Shown: positions 47,630 to 60,056 of the stretch, one piece after another | Position numbering within the stretch: the first letter of the stretch is position 1 | Layout: every line of letters starts with the position of its first letter | Notes under the pieces: generated by a model | Told to the model about the DNA's origin: nothing | The model's database searches: none | Seen by the model: only the letters and a program-made list of their open reading frames with translations | Origin: Hypoxylon rubiginosum | Taxonomy: Eukaryota; Ascomycota; Sordariomycetes; Xylariales; Hypoxylaceae | Direction: 5' to 3' | Assembly: GCA_902806565.1 (NCBI GenBank) | Contig: CADCXA010000037.1 | Coordinates: 248,001 to 312,000 of the forward strand | Length of the DNA stretch: 64,000 bases | Position numbers and translations under genes: made by a program

Positions 47630-48780
47630 ATGTCAGACACAACCTATTCCAACCGGAGCATCCCCAAGATCTCCCTCCACGACTTCGAGTCGCGCATCGA
47701 CGCCATCACGTCGGAGCTCGTCGCGGCGGCCGAGGCCGACGGCTTCTTCGCGCTCGTCGGCCACGGCATCTCGGAGGCCGAGATCGAGGCGCAGTTCGCG
47801 GCGGCGGAGCGGTTCTTCGCGCTGCCGGACGCCGCCAAGGCCGCCGTGCCCTTCACGCACCGCAACACGGGGTGGGAGAAGCGGGCGCAGATCCGGCCGA
47901 GCACCGGCGCCGCCGACCAGAAGGAGAGCTACCAGATGCAGTACGGCGAAGCCATGGACGGCGTGTGGCTCCCCGAGGCCGCGCTGCCCGGCTTCCGCGC
48001 CCAGAGCCTGGCCTTCATGCGCCGCGCCCAGGACGTGTCGGACCGCCTCATGGTGTGCTTCGCGCGCGGGCTCGGCTTCCCCGACGACTACTTCGTCCGC
48101 GCCCACGACGTCTCCCGCCCGACCGCCCAGACCGTCCTCCGCCTGCTGCACTACTTCGCCCTCGACCCGGCCGTACCCGCCCCCGACGGCTACTACCGCG
48201 CCGGCGCCCACGCCGACTGGGACTTCGTCACCCTGCTGTTCCAGCGCCCCGGCCAGAGCGGCCTCGAGATCTGCCCCGGCCGCGAGGTCTTCACCGAGTT
48301 CGGGCGGGGCGACAAGTGGACCAAGGTCGAGCCGGCGGCCGGCGAGATCGTCTGCAACATGTAAGTATTCCTTTTCGCTTCTACGTCACTTCGTCTACCT
48401 TTCGTCTTCTTTCCTCCTTTCCTCATTTTCCCCTCGTTCCGAATACGTCTGCCCGGTGAAATGGAAACTGATGGAGAGATGATGAAAGTGGCGACCTCCT
48501 GATGAGCTGGAGCGACGACCGCTTCAAGTCGACGTTCCACCGCGTCAAGACGCCCACGGACCCGGCGACGGACTACTACGGCCCGCGGTACAGCATGGCG
48601 TACTTCAACCAGCCCAACACGGACTGCGAGATCCAGGGCCCGCTCAAGAAGTACCCGGTCGTCACCGGCTCCGAGTTCACCCGGGCGGCCATGAAGCGCA
48701 ACTACGACGCCCTGCAGGCAAAGAAGGAGGAGATGGTGAGCACGGCTACAGGGGGGAGCTTGGTCGCCGCCGCCTCGTGA
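47630..48780 (+). CDS. 2-oxoglutarate/Fe(II) oxygenase, isopenicillin N synthase-like
   Basis: Two exons (47630-48360, 48489-48780) give 340 residues. The split codon is Ile across GTAAGT and an AAAG acceptor, joining EIVCN to IGDLLMSWSDDRF. An N-terminal DIOX_N-like half (IPKISLHDF, ADGFFALVGHGI) precedes the double-stranded beta-helix core. The iron ligands are His194 and Asp196 (GAHADWD) and His261 (STFHRV). Arg277 and Ser279 (RYSMAYF) would hold 2-oxoglutarate. The family hydroxylates or cyclises small molecules; the substrate here is unknown. No other biosynthetic gene flanks it. Third positions are strongly GC, and the plus and minus frames over exon 1 (47633-48459) are shadows. Confidence 0.92.
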
Positions 48781-50170
48781 TATCCTTCTTGTCGAATTTA
48801 ATTTCGCTGGGTGGGATTGGTGATGCTGATATCATACATGTATTCCAGAGAATAATACATCTCTAATTTGTTTCATGTAGCATACAAGCCATATGTTTAC
48901 TTCATCGCTTTATGCTGGGTCTCTAAGCAGCTAGGCCGAGCTCGGTGTCTATCATCTAGTTGAAAACGTTTCTCATCCAACTACAAGAGTAGTATGGCTT
49001 CATTCAAAGCTGGCGGACCTCTGGTAGAGCATATAATGCGCCCCTCATTGACATCAAAATATCGGAAACACTGGAGCGTAGCAAAAAAATTAAAGATATA
49101 ATAAATAACTGGTTTCAACCCTCGACACAGAATGTGAGTCTTGCTTTCCAAATACTAAAATCCATGTGGGCCACAAGACAAGAGCCAACAAAGAGAAGTG
49201 AAGAGAATAACCATAAACAGTACAGTACTGCCCCTAACGCCAGTACTCCGTGCCAAAATATTTACTGGTAGTTTAATAACCCTTTCCACGTGGCGCAGCT
49301 GGAAGACGTCAGCTAAAGGCACAGCATACAATCCAGTGCATCGTCGTTTTTCGCAAGGATTGCCAAAGTGCTGCTACATGCCATGCCATGCATACAATAA
49401 CAAACATAGCCGGGGCAGGGATGAAATAGAACGGTGGGGTATGTAAACTCACATCGATATCAATCATTACCACAAATGACATATCTAAGAAAACGTATCA
49501 CGAGTGTCTCTACAAGCAATATGAAGCAGCAGCAGTAGTAGTCAACTGATCCATTAAGTGACGGCGTAGGCCTGAAAGCAATGCCCAGCAAACACCTTTT
49601 CTATCGTCATCACGGGCCAAGATGCAAAGCCCCCTTTTGCCAAGCAAAATTTATATACACTCGGCTTAGAGTATCGCTCTTCTACCCTTGGGCTAAGCGG
49701 TATGAGTCACTTGAATTATAACGAATCTATTTTCTTTGCCAGTGGTGCCAACGGAGAACTCATCGATGCCTCGCCTGCCGTGCCTAGTCATCCTGCCCGC
49801 CTAGGGCCATACGCCTGAATCCATGCTCGAGTCTGCCCACAATGCCGGTTTTCCTACTCTCAATGCTATGAGAGCCGTCCTGAACGCCGCGGGGAAATAG
49901 AAGTAAAAAGAAAAGAAAATCCATGCTTGACGAATGCGTCATGAGTTTCGTTGGCCTCGTGGGACGTCGTGAGTGATGGCATATCGATGCCGAATTAGTA
50001 GATGTATTAGCCCGTGCTAGTAAGGAAGCAACGGGGTTCTTCCGTGGTATAGAGAGTCGAAAGTGGGTAGGGTGATTAGGAGTCATTACTGATCCATCGC
50101 CTTATGGATCATGTAGGTATATGCAGTCGTCAATCACAGAACACTACAGCCACTCTAGTACAAGTAATAA
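48781..50170. other. Convergent 3' spacer, gene-free
   Basis: Lies between the ends of the oxygenase and the cyclin. No frame is supported (49198-49446 and 49784-50086 lack family features). Probably long 3' untranslated regions plus intergenic DNA. Confidence 0.4.
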
Positions 50171-52481
50171 TTAGCCCATAATGGGAATCGGCATCGTTAT
50201 CGCTTGCGGCTCAGGGTATCCGTCGAAGAACTGCGGAACCTGGTAACGGGTGTTCTGTTCGAAAGGAAGACAGAAGCCTTGCATGATCTGCGTCTCAACG
50301 TAGGTAGCAGCCCGCTTGAACAGCTTAGACGAGTATTTCTCGAAGACCGCGCAGTGATGCTTGCGGGCAAGCCGGCAGCAATCGAGTAACGTTGCGATCA
50401 AAGGCTTAAGCTGAGAATATGTGTATTCGGAGTAATACACGTGATCAGGAGTCTGCGAGTTGAAGTTAGACGAGGTCAAGGAAATATCAATTTGAATGAG
50501 CCAAACTTACCCAGTCGCCCTTTTCCAGGATCATGCGGGAGAGGCATTGTGCTCCGGCGGCCAGGTAACTCGGAGGGCTGCCAACGAATCGTTCATCCAT
50601 GATGGCGACTTCGAGGAAATATTTGGCGACGGTACGAATCTCGTTGTCGTAATCGTCCGCCTTACTGATACGTCTGATGAAGCTCATCGGACCCGGCCAA
50701 CCCAACTCGAAGTTGAGCATGCACAACATGAAACGTTCTGCCTTGATAACCTCTTGTATGCTATAGCCTCCATCAACCATGTAAACGATCTCTTGTACCG
50801 ACGGACAGTTGATCTCTTCATATTTGGCCGCGAGAAGAAGAGCGGTGGCACCGACAAGCTGAAGTTTGTTGAGGGAGACAATCTTCAGGGAGAGGAACCG
50901 ATCGATGAAGTTGACGGCCAAGAAGAGCGTCTCGGGAAGTAGTCCGAAACGCGTATGGACCTGAACGACCCAGTCGATGAGAACGGATCGCATGGACCAC
51001 TTTAGTTCGGTCTGAATGTCCATATAATGGGCGTTAGGCATGAGCTCCATCTACGCAGGGGATGTTAGCAATACACTCCTTCGTCCAGTATCATCCCAAT
51101 AATTACTTACCTCGACCTCTTTCATGTACTGGAAGATCTCCTCGCCATATTCGATTACCATGCTGATATCCCAGCTCTCATCGTCTTCGGGATCATCACC
51201 AGAACGTCGGCTCTCAACGATCTCTTTGGCAGCGGCGATCTCAGCGACACCCTTCTTCGTCAGCTTCGGCGGTACCATAACAGTCGTGACGCCACCAGTG
51301 GTGTTGTCCCGGACAGAGTGGGCAGTTGTGTAGCCTTGGTCGTCGTAATCATCGTCTTCGTAGTCCGACAGGTCCCCTTGGTCATCTATGGGGACGGACG
51401 AAGGACGAGGAGCTTGCAGATCGGACGGTTTGATTTCCACTGCTTGTTCCTCCACAGAAGCAGGACTGCGCGAGAGCCCACTGTCCCAGCCTCCAGACAT
51501 TGGATCCCAGTTCTCTGGCTTCTCTGCAACTATGGCGGGATATGTGTCGTTGGGAAGGTCCTCAACGGCGTCTAGGTAAAGAGGTTCCGTAACGTCGTCC
51601 TCAGCTCGATTGCTGGGAGAGGGCTGGACGGTCTGAGAGGCAGTGTTGCGTGAGTTGTCGTTGGGCAAAAGCTGCATGTTCTCCGTGTGGAGTCCGTGCA
51701 TACCACCCTCTACAGGCGCTTGCTGGGATTCTACGGTAACCCAACCTTGCTCTACAGGCTGGGACTTGGTGCCGTACTTGGTAGTGGTGGTAAAGGTTGC
51801 GGCCGATGTGTTCAGAGAGGATTGTTCAGTCGTCGTGGGCTGGTTATCGTTGTAGACAGCAATAGGAGCGTTCCGCTTGGTGGGTTGCTTGGAGAGAGGT
51901 TTAGGAAGCATGTCCTGAGCGACTGATCTGATGTTATTCATGGAGGCGGCAGGAATAAGGGCCTTGGGAGGTCGCTGTGCCGGCTGTAAGAACGCGTCTT
52001 TCGAAACGGCGCTTCGATTCTCTTGCGCGACTGCAACCGCTCCCCCAGAGATACCCGCGTTCTTTGCCGGCATCGTGATGTCGTGAAATATAGCAGGTTT
52101 GACTCCGGTCTTCAGATCGTTCAAACCGTTGCGCTTCACCGGAATGTTGGATTGGGAAGGGATGGCACTGAGCAGATTGCCAGTAGATTTGTGGCGCTGG
52201 TGAAGGGTCTTGCCAGTGTTGGGAGGTAGGTTCTCGTTGCCTCGATGGATGGCCGCAAACGCGGGACGGTAGGGCTGTTGGAAAGGAAGGTTAGCTTTGG
52301 CTCTGAAGAGAGGTGACAAGGGAGATAAAATAGGTGACTTGTGAGGGAAAGCCCAAAATTGCTACCAGCTTTGGCAATCAAAACAATATCTGATTCATCA
52401 GGGAACGAGATAGCGAACTATGAAAGTAGAAATCTCAAGATAGAGATATCTGAGTTGACGGGGACTTGCCTTAGCGTCCAT
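50171..52481 (-). CDS. Mitotic B-type cyclin (Clb/NimE-like)
   Basis: Four exons on the minus strand: 52481-52470, 52274-51111, 51050-50511 and 50452-50171, giving 665 residues. The protein binds and directs Cdk1 for G2/M entry. The long N-terminal half is disordered (Asn/Gln/Thr/Pro-rich), and an acidic block precedes the cyclin boxes. The B-cyclin signature ELKWSMRSVLIDWVVQVH starts near residue 407, followed by FLAVNFIDRFLS, GATALLLAAKYEEI and YMVDGGYS. The second cyclin fold runs into exon 4 (EYTYSQLKPLIATLLDCC). Exon 2 has no ATG in frame before the conserved part, so an upstream start is needed. The nearest one gives MDAK, joined through a GC donor (GCAAGT) to PYRPAF. That four-codon exon is inferred; the rest is clear. 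RxxL-like motifs for APC/C may lie in the N-terminal region. Confidence 0.88.
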
Positions 52482-55400
52482 GATGAGCCACAATGAATGT
52501 GTGTAGTACTACGCTATCTGGAGCTGCGATCAAGACGCGACGAAAGGGGCAGAGCTCTAGTCTAAGAGCAATGCTGCCAAGATCACAAGATAGGTTGCTC
52601 AAAGTGGTCAAGTTGAAGGATATTCAAGTCGAGTAGAATACCCTAGCGGACAAGTAAGCGAGCTGATCATGAGGTGGGAAGTGTGAGATGGAAAATGGTA
52701 TGTTGCGAGGTGACAAGTTGGAAAGGTGTAAGTTATTGCAGTCAGGTATTCAGCGTGTCTTGGGGACGGGAAGAAAAGGTGGATTGGATGTAATTAAACC
52801 GACCAAGCTCCCTTGTAGCTCGGCCGCTGGTTGCTCGGTGGGCTTGCCCGTTGCTAGGTCCGGGTCTTAGACTAGGGTACGTACCTTATCACTGATAATG
52901 TTTGGTGGAATTTCACGTATGAATGCCTTTTGGCGAATGACAAAGGGTGCAGTCTGAAATCGTCAGAGACAATGACAATTGTTTGATTCGACCTATCTCA
53001 GGTACCTTAGGTAGATAGTAGTACCGGTAGTTGGTGTTGCAAAGAGGGATACTTCTCACGTCGACGGTTGACGAAGTGGAAGTAGTATATTTGCCAGAGC
53101 AATTTGCCCAAATTTGTAGGTGACCGAGAAAAAAGGTACCGATTAAAGAGGGAAGTTGCCGTTCAAGTGTTGCCGGTAGAAAGGAGAATTCAGAGTCGAT
53201 GTCGGGAAAGGAGGATGTAAAATTGCGAAGTTATGAGGTTGTCAAGTATTTCGGCGAGTCTGAGCTCTCCCCTTGTCAAGATTTGGGATTGACGCTTGGG
53301 TAGAAAGAGGCCCTGATAATTTAACACAGGCAAGATGAAGAAAAAAAACCTAAGGCTTAGTGACTAGCACAAAGAGTCCGGAGTTGAAAAGTTGAAATGG
53401 TCCATAGGCTTCTCGTCAGAGAGAGGCCGAGAGGTTGTTTTGATCCTAATCGACGATTGTTGATGTTGCTTTCGAGTACTTGAATACATACAAGATTTAG
53501 CTGCATTGAATTTCTACGTAGGTGCATACGCACAGGCCTAATTGGGAAATCAGCATAAAGGATGCCTGGTAGGTACCTCGGGAATCTGTGGGGAATAAAA
53601 TCAAAATAAACACATCGCGAAGGGATGTAAGGCGTAATCCCTGTCTTAATTCCAGCTCGTTGCTTAGCAGCTTACCTAAGGCGCCTAGGTGCCCAGGTAG
53701 GTCAAATCAAGTTAGTACCTGTTTGACGGGAAAGTGCAGGTGTCCAGGTGAAGATCGGGACCATGGATCGGGCTAGACCATAATCGGCAGTATGATATTC
53801 CGATCCATACCTTTTTCGGTACCTATCAAGGTACCTATGTACTGGTCTCATTGATTCACTCAAATGCACGTGCATTAGAGACATTCTAAGTGGTCAATGC
53901 GTTTCATTTAAAGCAATGACGTAGAGTCAATCCAAGTCGCGTCTCCTATTCATCAGTCTCATTCTGGCATTTTTAAAAGTTCACTGATAACTCGCTGGTA
54001 AAAGTATGTTTGCCTTTCAATCTTTACTATGAGGCTCTCTGAACTATCCTGAATAGTTGAATCAAAATGCGATAGTGTTTTAGCTCCTATTCCATTGCGC
54101 ATTATCTAGTTTAGATTTTGTCCCTCAGGCGCGCTGAATCTCAGACCAAAGTCGCGAGCATAACTCGAAATCACGTGACGTCTTCAAGCTTCCGTCTCTA
54201 CCGGCACCGACGACAGTCTATCGCCTCCGTCACATTCTCTGAGAGGGTAATATATTCATAAGTATATTCGACATAATATGTGTTGCAATGCGACACCATG
54301 TTCGAATTTATTAGCGCTACCAGGTTCAGGATTCGGACTCGATCATGGATGGATCTCCAGGTGGCGCAAATGGGCTGGGCTGGAAGAGAGGTCCTGAATG
54401 ACTTGTCATTATAACCAAGATACTTGTGCAATCCATACTAACCATGTACCCAAGCCATAAAGAGAATTCGAGATTTCAAAGTCGCAGAGTCGCAAAATCG
54501 CAAAATCGCAGTCACCAATTCTACACACCCCAGGTGTCCCATCTCGATCTTCTTTAGCTTCTTCAGACTTGGATGAGGGTTGGAATTAGTATCGGAATAC
54601 GACATTTCACATTCAAGTTTTGGTTGGGTAGAACCCCTCCTTTAATGGCTTCTTAGCACGGCCTGCACGGCCTAGCCAACTTGTACCGGCTAACTGGGAT
54701 GCCCACACAGGTTCTAGATTCGATGGCACATCCTTAATTTTTTAATACAACTTCGTCAAAGATACCACCTCGGAAGACAAAAATCTACGATACAATTTGT
54801 CCTATAACATGATACATGTAGTAATTCAAGATCGCAGTATTAGGAGGGCTAAGTGAGTATACTCTCGACGTCTTATATGGCCTGGATGGTGTGACATGCA
54901 TGCGCATCATGCCGTTGCCCTCACTCCAATGTAGGTAGCAGCATGAGATGGCAGCCGCATATATTTCTCATTGGATAAAGTAGCCAAACCCCAGGTTCAG
55001 GAGTAAGCGAAAAGATCCAAGTGATACCTAAGTCACGATACCGATAAGTTTGGCGGAAGCGCACAACAGTAAAGTCACAAATTCATAATGACTATACTCG
55101 AACCTATACAGAAGCAGTTGGTAAATAATAGTTAGTGCTATTAAACAAGTACTATACTACATACTATGTAGACAAGCTCACCCTCCAATGATGCACTATT
55201 TCTCTTAATCAAGTCTACAATTTATAGAATCGGGGCGAAGAGGGAATTCTAATTATCGTGGCGACATTCGGAGGTTTGGTGAAATTATTACTTGCCTTTC
55301 CTGCTTGGCTAATAAGTTTGTGGCAGTCGGCCGCCATATGACGAACTCCGATGTCGATCTCGTCTGGTGTCCTTTTTATCCCCATTACTCTGCGCATGCG

Positions 55401-56036
55401 GCGGGATCCCCAGGGTCGGAGGGTCAGAGTCGCCCAGTTTCGAGAACAAGAAGAAAAAAAAAAGACCGCAAGATAAAATCTTCATTAGGTGATTAGGTGC
55501 GGTGTAGATCAGCGCCACGAAGGGATCTGAACAGACCGAGAGAAGCTTGATAGGTGAAGCGGACCATTGGGGTGCTCGTGGTTCGATCTACTAAGTAAGC
55601 GGTCAAGATAAAGAAGGTTGCAAAGGTTGCAAAGGTCCCTTGGCTAACTAGGGTCAGCTTTAGGAATAGGAATCGCAACTTATGATTTCTCTTGTTACGA
55701 CTAGGCTAATGTACGTAGTAAGAGCCGGGGGATTTCCTACAGTTCCTACAGTCGCGCGCGCACACGAAGAACCCTTTTTCTGAAACTTGAGGATGGCCGC
55801 GACCCTGTAAGTTTCTCTTTGTTTGTTTTGAAGTGACTCGAATAGGCGAGCCAACAGCGCGGAGAGTCGTGGATCGCGGATCGTGGATGTTTACGATGTC
55901 AGTCAGCCAGCAAAGCTCAGCCAGTCAGATCTAGCGCCGTGGAGAAGCAAGTTGTCGGACGATCCGCCAGTGCGCCCAAGATGTAGCCCGCGCTTGGCTG
56001 CGCAATATGAACTAGACATTTCCAAACTGTACGTAC

Positions 56037-56120
56037 AGAACTAGAACTAGAACTAGAACTAGAACGTACAGCATACTACAGCATACACCAGCATACAGCA
56101 TACAACCAGCATACACATAC
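56037..56120 (+). repeat. AGAACT hexamer repeat followed by CAGCATAC repeats
   Basis: Almost five tandem AGAACT units (56037-56064) are followed by irregular CAGCATAC-type units to about 56120. Simple tandem DNA with no open reading frame significance. Confidence 0.8.
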
Positions 56121-56910
56121 AGGCCCGTATCGTATCAATCAGCTTGGATGAAAGGATCGGAGTTCGTCAGTGGCCTGTCAGAAGCTGCTCTCCTTTCCAG
56201 GGTCTGATTCGATCCAAGTGGATGAAACTCGAAAAGAAAAAGTCGCCAGCGCATACAACCATCGAAGGTCCAATTCCAATACTTTCCACGAGGTCCCTTG
56301 GATTTGAATAACAGCACCTTTCCCTTTTCTATATTGTCTAGTATCATTCCCACTCTCGTGCCTATCGCGAGGGTCGGCATTCGGTAGTGGATATTTCTGT
56401 ACAACCTACGACCTACCACCAAAACAGTGTGTCACTCGCCCCGACTCAGGTACAATGGCATCAATAATAGCTCTCTCTCTCTCTCTCTTCTCTAGCTCTT
56501 GGTCCTTGGTCCGTCTCACGTCCTCATTGCAGGTTACTGCGTAATTCCTAGCACCGAGACGCCGTATCCATACCGAAGCGGTTAAACATAGAACAAGCAT
56601 GGGACCGAATCCCATTGCTTTTTTTCTTCCCTTGGACCAAGATAGACCAAGATAGATACAGGCAACGGGCAACCTTCCTGGCAAAGCCAACGTTTGCCTT
56701 CAACCAGCGTCTTTTCTTTCTCGCTATTCTCTACTATGTATTCTCCTACATTAGTGCAGTATAAACAGTCCATCATCGATGCAGCTTTTCTCTCCCGAAT
56801 CCACTCACACCACTACCTGAAGACCCTCACCCTCAACCCTCGCCCTCACGTATCCTTTTTGGATGCGCTAGGGTCTACTCCGAGTGGTCGTCATGTTCCA
56901 TCTAACTGCG

Positions 56911-56964
56911 TACGTACCCTACGTACCCTACGTACCCTACGTACCCTACGTACCCTACGTACCC
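56911..56964 (+). repeat. Perfect 9-bp tandem repeat, six units
   Basis: Six exact units of TACGTACCC. Since TACGTA is itself a palindrome, the tract carries a palindrome every nine bases. A related TACGTTATGTACCC follows after a short break. Perfect identity implies recent expansion or homogenisation. Confidence 0.9.
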
Positions 56965-59080
56965 GTGCCCTACGTTATGTACCCTCCCAACTTTTGCTGG
57001 GCACTCGTGAGGGCCAAATCCCAAATCCCTGCCCTAGAACAAACTGGCGCATCGACGAAGCGACGCTATTGGCTGGGTGGAGTGTCAACTTTGCCCGCTT
57101 TACTCACCTCAACTCACACACAATTCGACGAGCTTCGTTTGCGACCACGAACCGCACGGGGCTGGTCGACCAGCTGGCACCTGACAAGTCCTCTTTGCGC
57201 ACTTCTTGTCGAGCTGCGCTCTCTCGCGCAACCATCTATCATGTTGAAAAGGTAAACATGTAAGATGTAAGATCCGATACAAAATGCGCCAAAGTAGATA
57301 TGCGAGATGGAGAGAGGTATGAGGTTTGCGCAAAGGCGCCAATGACTTCTCTTCCCCAACTTAAGCCTCAATTAGCCATGTACTCACCCCGGCGACACGT
57401 AAATAACGAAGGCGCATAGCTTTCGAAGTGGTATCCGGCGTCAATCGCAAACGGTCCCCATAGCGCAATTCAAGATAGGAAGCTTGTAGAAGCCTGTACA
57501 AGCCATCTGACGGGCTTTCCCCTGGAACAAGAAGGATCGCACAAAATGCGCCGCCAATGTGTGTGTACCTATGAATATGTGCCTGTGTGTGTGTGCGCCT
57601 GGATCGAGAATGGCCGGGTGATTCCGCAACCTAGTCACCTACTCAGACAAGCAGACAAGTCAGATGTGTCCATGGATCTGACCTGCCGGAAGCGCGCAAT
57701 ACGGCAGTGCATTTTCACGGGCACGGGATGGGATCTCGAGGTAGATAGCTCCTAGTTGGGTGTCGCAATGCGCAAATTCAGGGATAACAAACATGTTTGC
57801 AGTCGTCTGTATCCGATCTTTAAGATGATTGAGTATTTAGCTACCATATATGTACATGTATATACCTATATATGTAGGTGTGTAGATCTAGACTCAACTA
57901 TAAGAGAAAGACTATTATACCTACCTCCTTAATGTATAAACCAATTACTCGAGAGAACATCCTCAGCAGATAAATAAAATAATCATCTTATGTAACAACA
58001 TGGAGGCTTCATTCGAAGCAAGCCTAATGCAGCGCAAGCACAGCGCACCATCCAAAGGTACCAATGGATGTATGCAAGCATCACACAGCACAATATACGG
58101 AAGTACGTCCAAGTATCTTCAAAACAGACCGGGCGGCCATGCGAGTCGACAAGATACTATGTGACCTCCTATCACGCGTGTCGAGCCACCTACTTACATG
58201 TATTTGCTTATTATTACGACGCTAGGCCTGTATGTACAAGTGAATGGGTACATCCAACGTTTGCGACTCGATACATTATATTTCAGGTACCTAAACCGGC
58301 GATATTCAACGAGGGGGCGAAATATTTCAGTCAGGACGTACTAGTGCCCAGGTGTTTATTTTGAAGAAAAGATGAAAAGAAACAGACCTCTGTTGCTTCT
58401 GTATACATGTATTTACGAATAGACATACATATCTAAGGGGCAGCTTGTGTGATGCTGTTTTTCTTCTTCGTCGTCTAAGGACGCCAGTCTTCAGTCTTCA
58501 GCTAGTCGCATTCGTTGTCGATCTTGTAACTTTATAAGCGATGCGCGATGCATGGTAGCGAAACTGCAGGAATGCCAGAGACGAGAGACATCAGAAACAT
58601 TGCGCTAGCTACCCACAGGTTAGCGCACATTAAAACAAAGTTTCTAACGATGTCGAATACCTTTCTCTGTATTCAGGAGTACGAATTAGAAGAATACAGA
58701 TAGAAAATAACCAGGTTGCGCTTTTATTTTCTTGGTATGTTCGCGAGAGAAGGGCATGGGTTGGCGTCGGATAGGATGGGATGGGTACTTTGTCAACCGA
58801 CTGTCGTTTTTAAGATACCTGGTAAAATAAAATAAAAAGTCCAATTTTCTCCAGGCTCTTCAGTGGTACGTTCTCGGTTCTATGCATCACTAAAGCAGCC
58901 TACTAGCAGCCGGTAGGCCGGGTACTTTACTGCATGTGGTAGGGGTGCTGGGTGCTGTACTCGCTGTAAGTGGTCACTAACGGCTTGTGTGCGCTGGCCC
59001 ATGACCGCCATGGCCGCCATGACCCGGCTTTCCCCCAGGTCCTAAAGGTCAGAGGTCACTGGCCAGGCAGGTACCTAGAC

Positions 59081-59122
59081 CCAGAACACAGAACCCAGAA
59101 CCCAGAACCCAGAACCCAGACC
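59081..59122 (+). repeat. CCCAGAA tandem repeat
   Basis: Five to six units of CAGAACC/C (7-8 bp). Microsatellite-like and non-coding; located about 950 bp upstream of the zinc-cluster gene. Confidence 0.8.
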
Positions 59123-59290
59123 TTTAGCGATCGAACGTAACTTACTTAGTGGTCGGTACGCAACTTGTGTGGGAAAGGCTTTTTTGGAGACTCACCACTG
59201 GCAAAACCTCAACTCTTCTCTTCCACCTCCTCTTTCACACAACCCCAATTTCTCGACCAGTTCCCATCCAACACACTTCCATCTCCTCTG

Positions 59291-59559
59291 GTATGTTTGT
59301 TACTTCATGCCCATCCTCATTGTAACTGCTATTCCAACTTGCTTCCACCAGGAGTACCCGAATTTCCCTCCTCTTGACACTGACACCTCGGCCTCGTAGG
59401 TCGATCGGGGGCTGTCTAAACCTCAAGATCGAGTTCGTACATCTCTAGGCGCACAACACCATCCATTCTTCCCCTGGTAAGTTTTTCTGGCATTGACACC
59501 TAACGCGATCAAGTATTCGCTTGATTTATGTCCCTACCTATCCGCCCTGCTCTCCCTAG
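59291..59559 (+). other. Two candidate 5' UTR introns of the zinc-cluster gene
   Basis: In the T/C-rich leader, a GTATGT donor at 59291 pairs with a CCACCAG acceptor ending at 59351 (61 nt). A GTAAGT donor at 59479 pairs with a CCCTAG acceptor ending at 59559 (81 nt), with CTAAC in between. They are spaced like leader introns for the gene starting at 60057. This is inference from signals only. Confidence 0.3.
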
Positions 59560-60056
59560 TCGTCGCTCGTCTCCCAAGTCCTTGCCCGTCACCAAGCAGC
59601 CAGTTCCTAGCCAGTGTCGGCCCGCCGTGACCAGATGACCCAACTCCCACCACTCACCCCGTGCTTATGATTACTGCTTTCTGTTCGCAACATAGACTAA
59701 CCAGTATGCGTCAGGTTTTCCTAGCTGAGAGGAGTCGTTTCAAGTATTCCAACTTCTCGCCTACTCTCTCGCGATCGGCCCTGACCGCTCTCTCCAAACT
59801 CCTTAGTCCAACGTATATCGAGCTACGAACACTCCTAGGTATACATAGTTTCAAGAGACGGATATTCGTACAAGGATCAATCATTGGCAATAGCGTCGTC
59901 GAGACTGCTGCCGACAAACCCGCTCCTCCTCCTCCTCCTTGCAGCGATCAACCCGCAACCGCATGGGAGTGAGCGCTTTTCCGTCCTTTTGAGCATCAGC
60001 CGTACTTAACTGACGGGCTCGTCCTTTACACGGAGGCGATCCGTGAAGTAGGCGGA

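Larger units (their letters stand above)
52482..60056. other. 7.5-kb interval without a supported gene
   Basis: Separates the divergent cyclin and zinc-cluster genes. All open frames are short, overlap on both strands and have no recognisable domains. The interval holds several tandem repeats (56037-56120, 56911-56964, 59081-59122), a CT microsatellite (56471-56488), CCTAGG and GGTACC palindromes near 53000, 53570, 53687 and 53828, and a T/C-rich transcribed-looking leader from about 59200. Very long upstream regions of this sort are known for fungal regulators, so much of it may be promoter and 5' untranslated DNA. Confidence 0.5.

Noticed and set aside
47633..48459. Frames of up to 195 codons overlapping the oxygenase
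   Set aside because: Arg/Pro/Val-rich shadow frames; only the called frame has the iron ligands and correct splicing.
56135..57371. Overlapping frames on both strands suggesting a gene
   Set aside because: They overlap each other and the tandem repeats, have no domains and no coherent splice sites.
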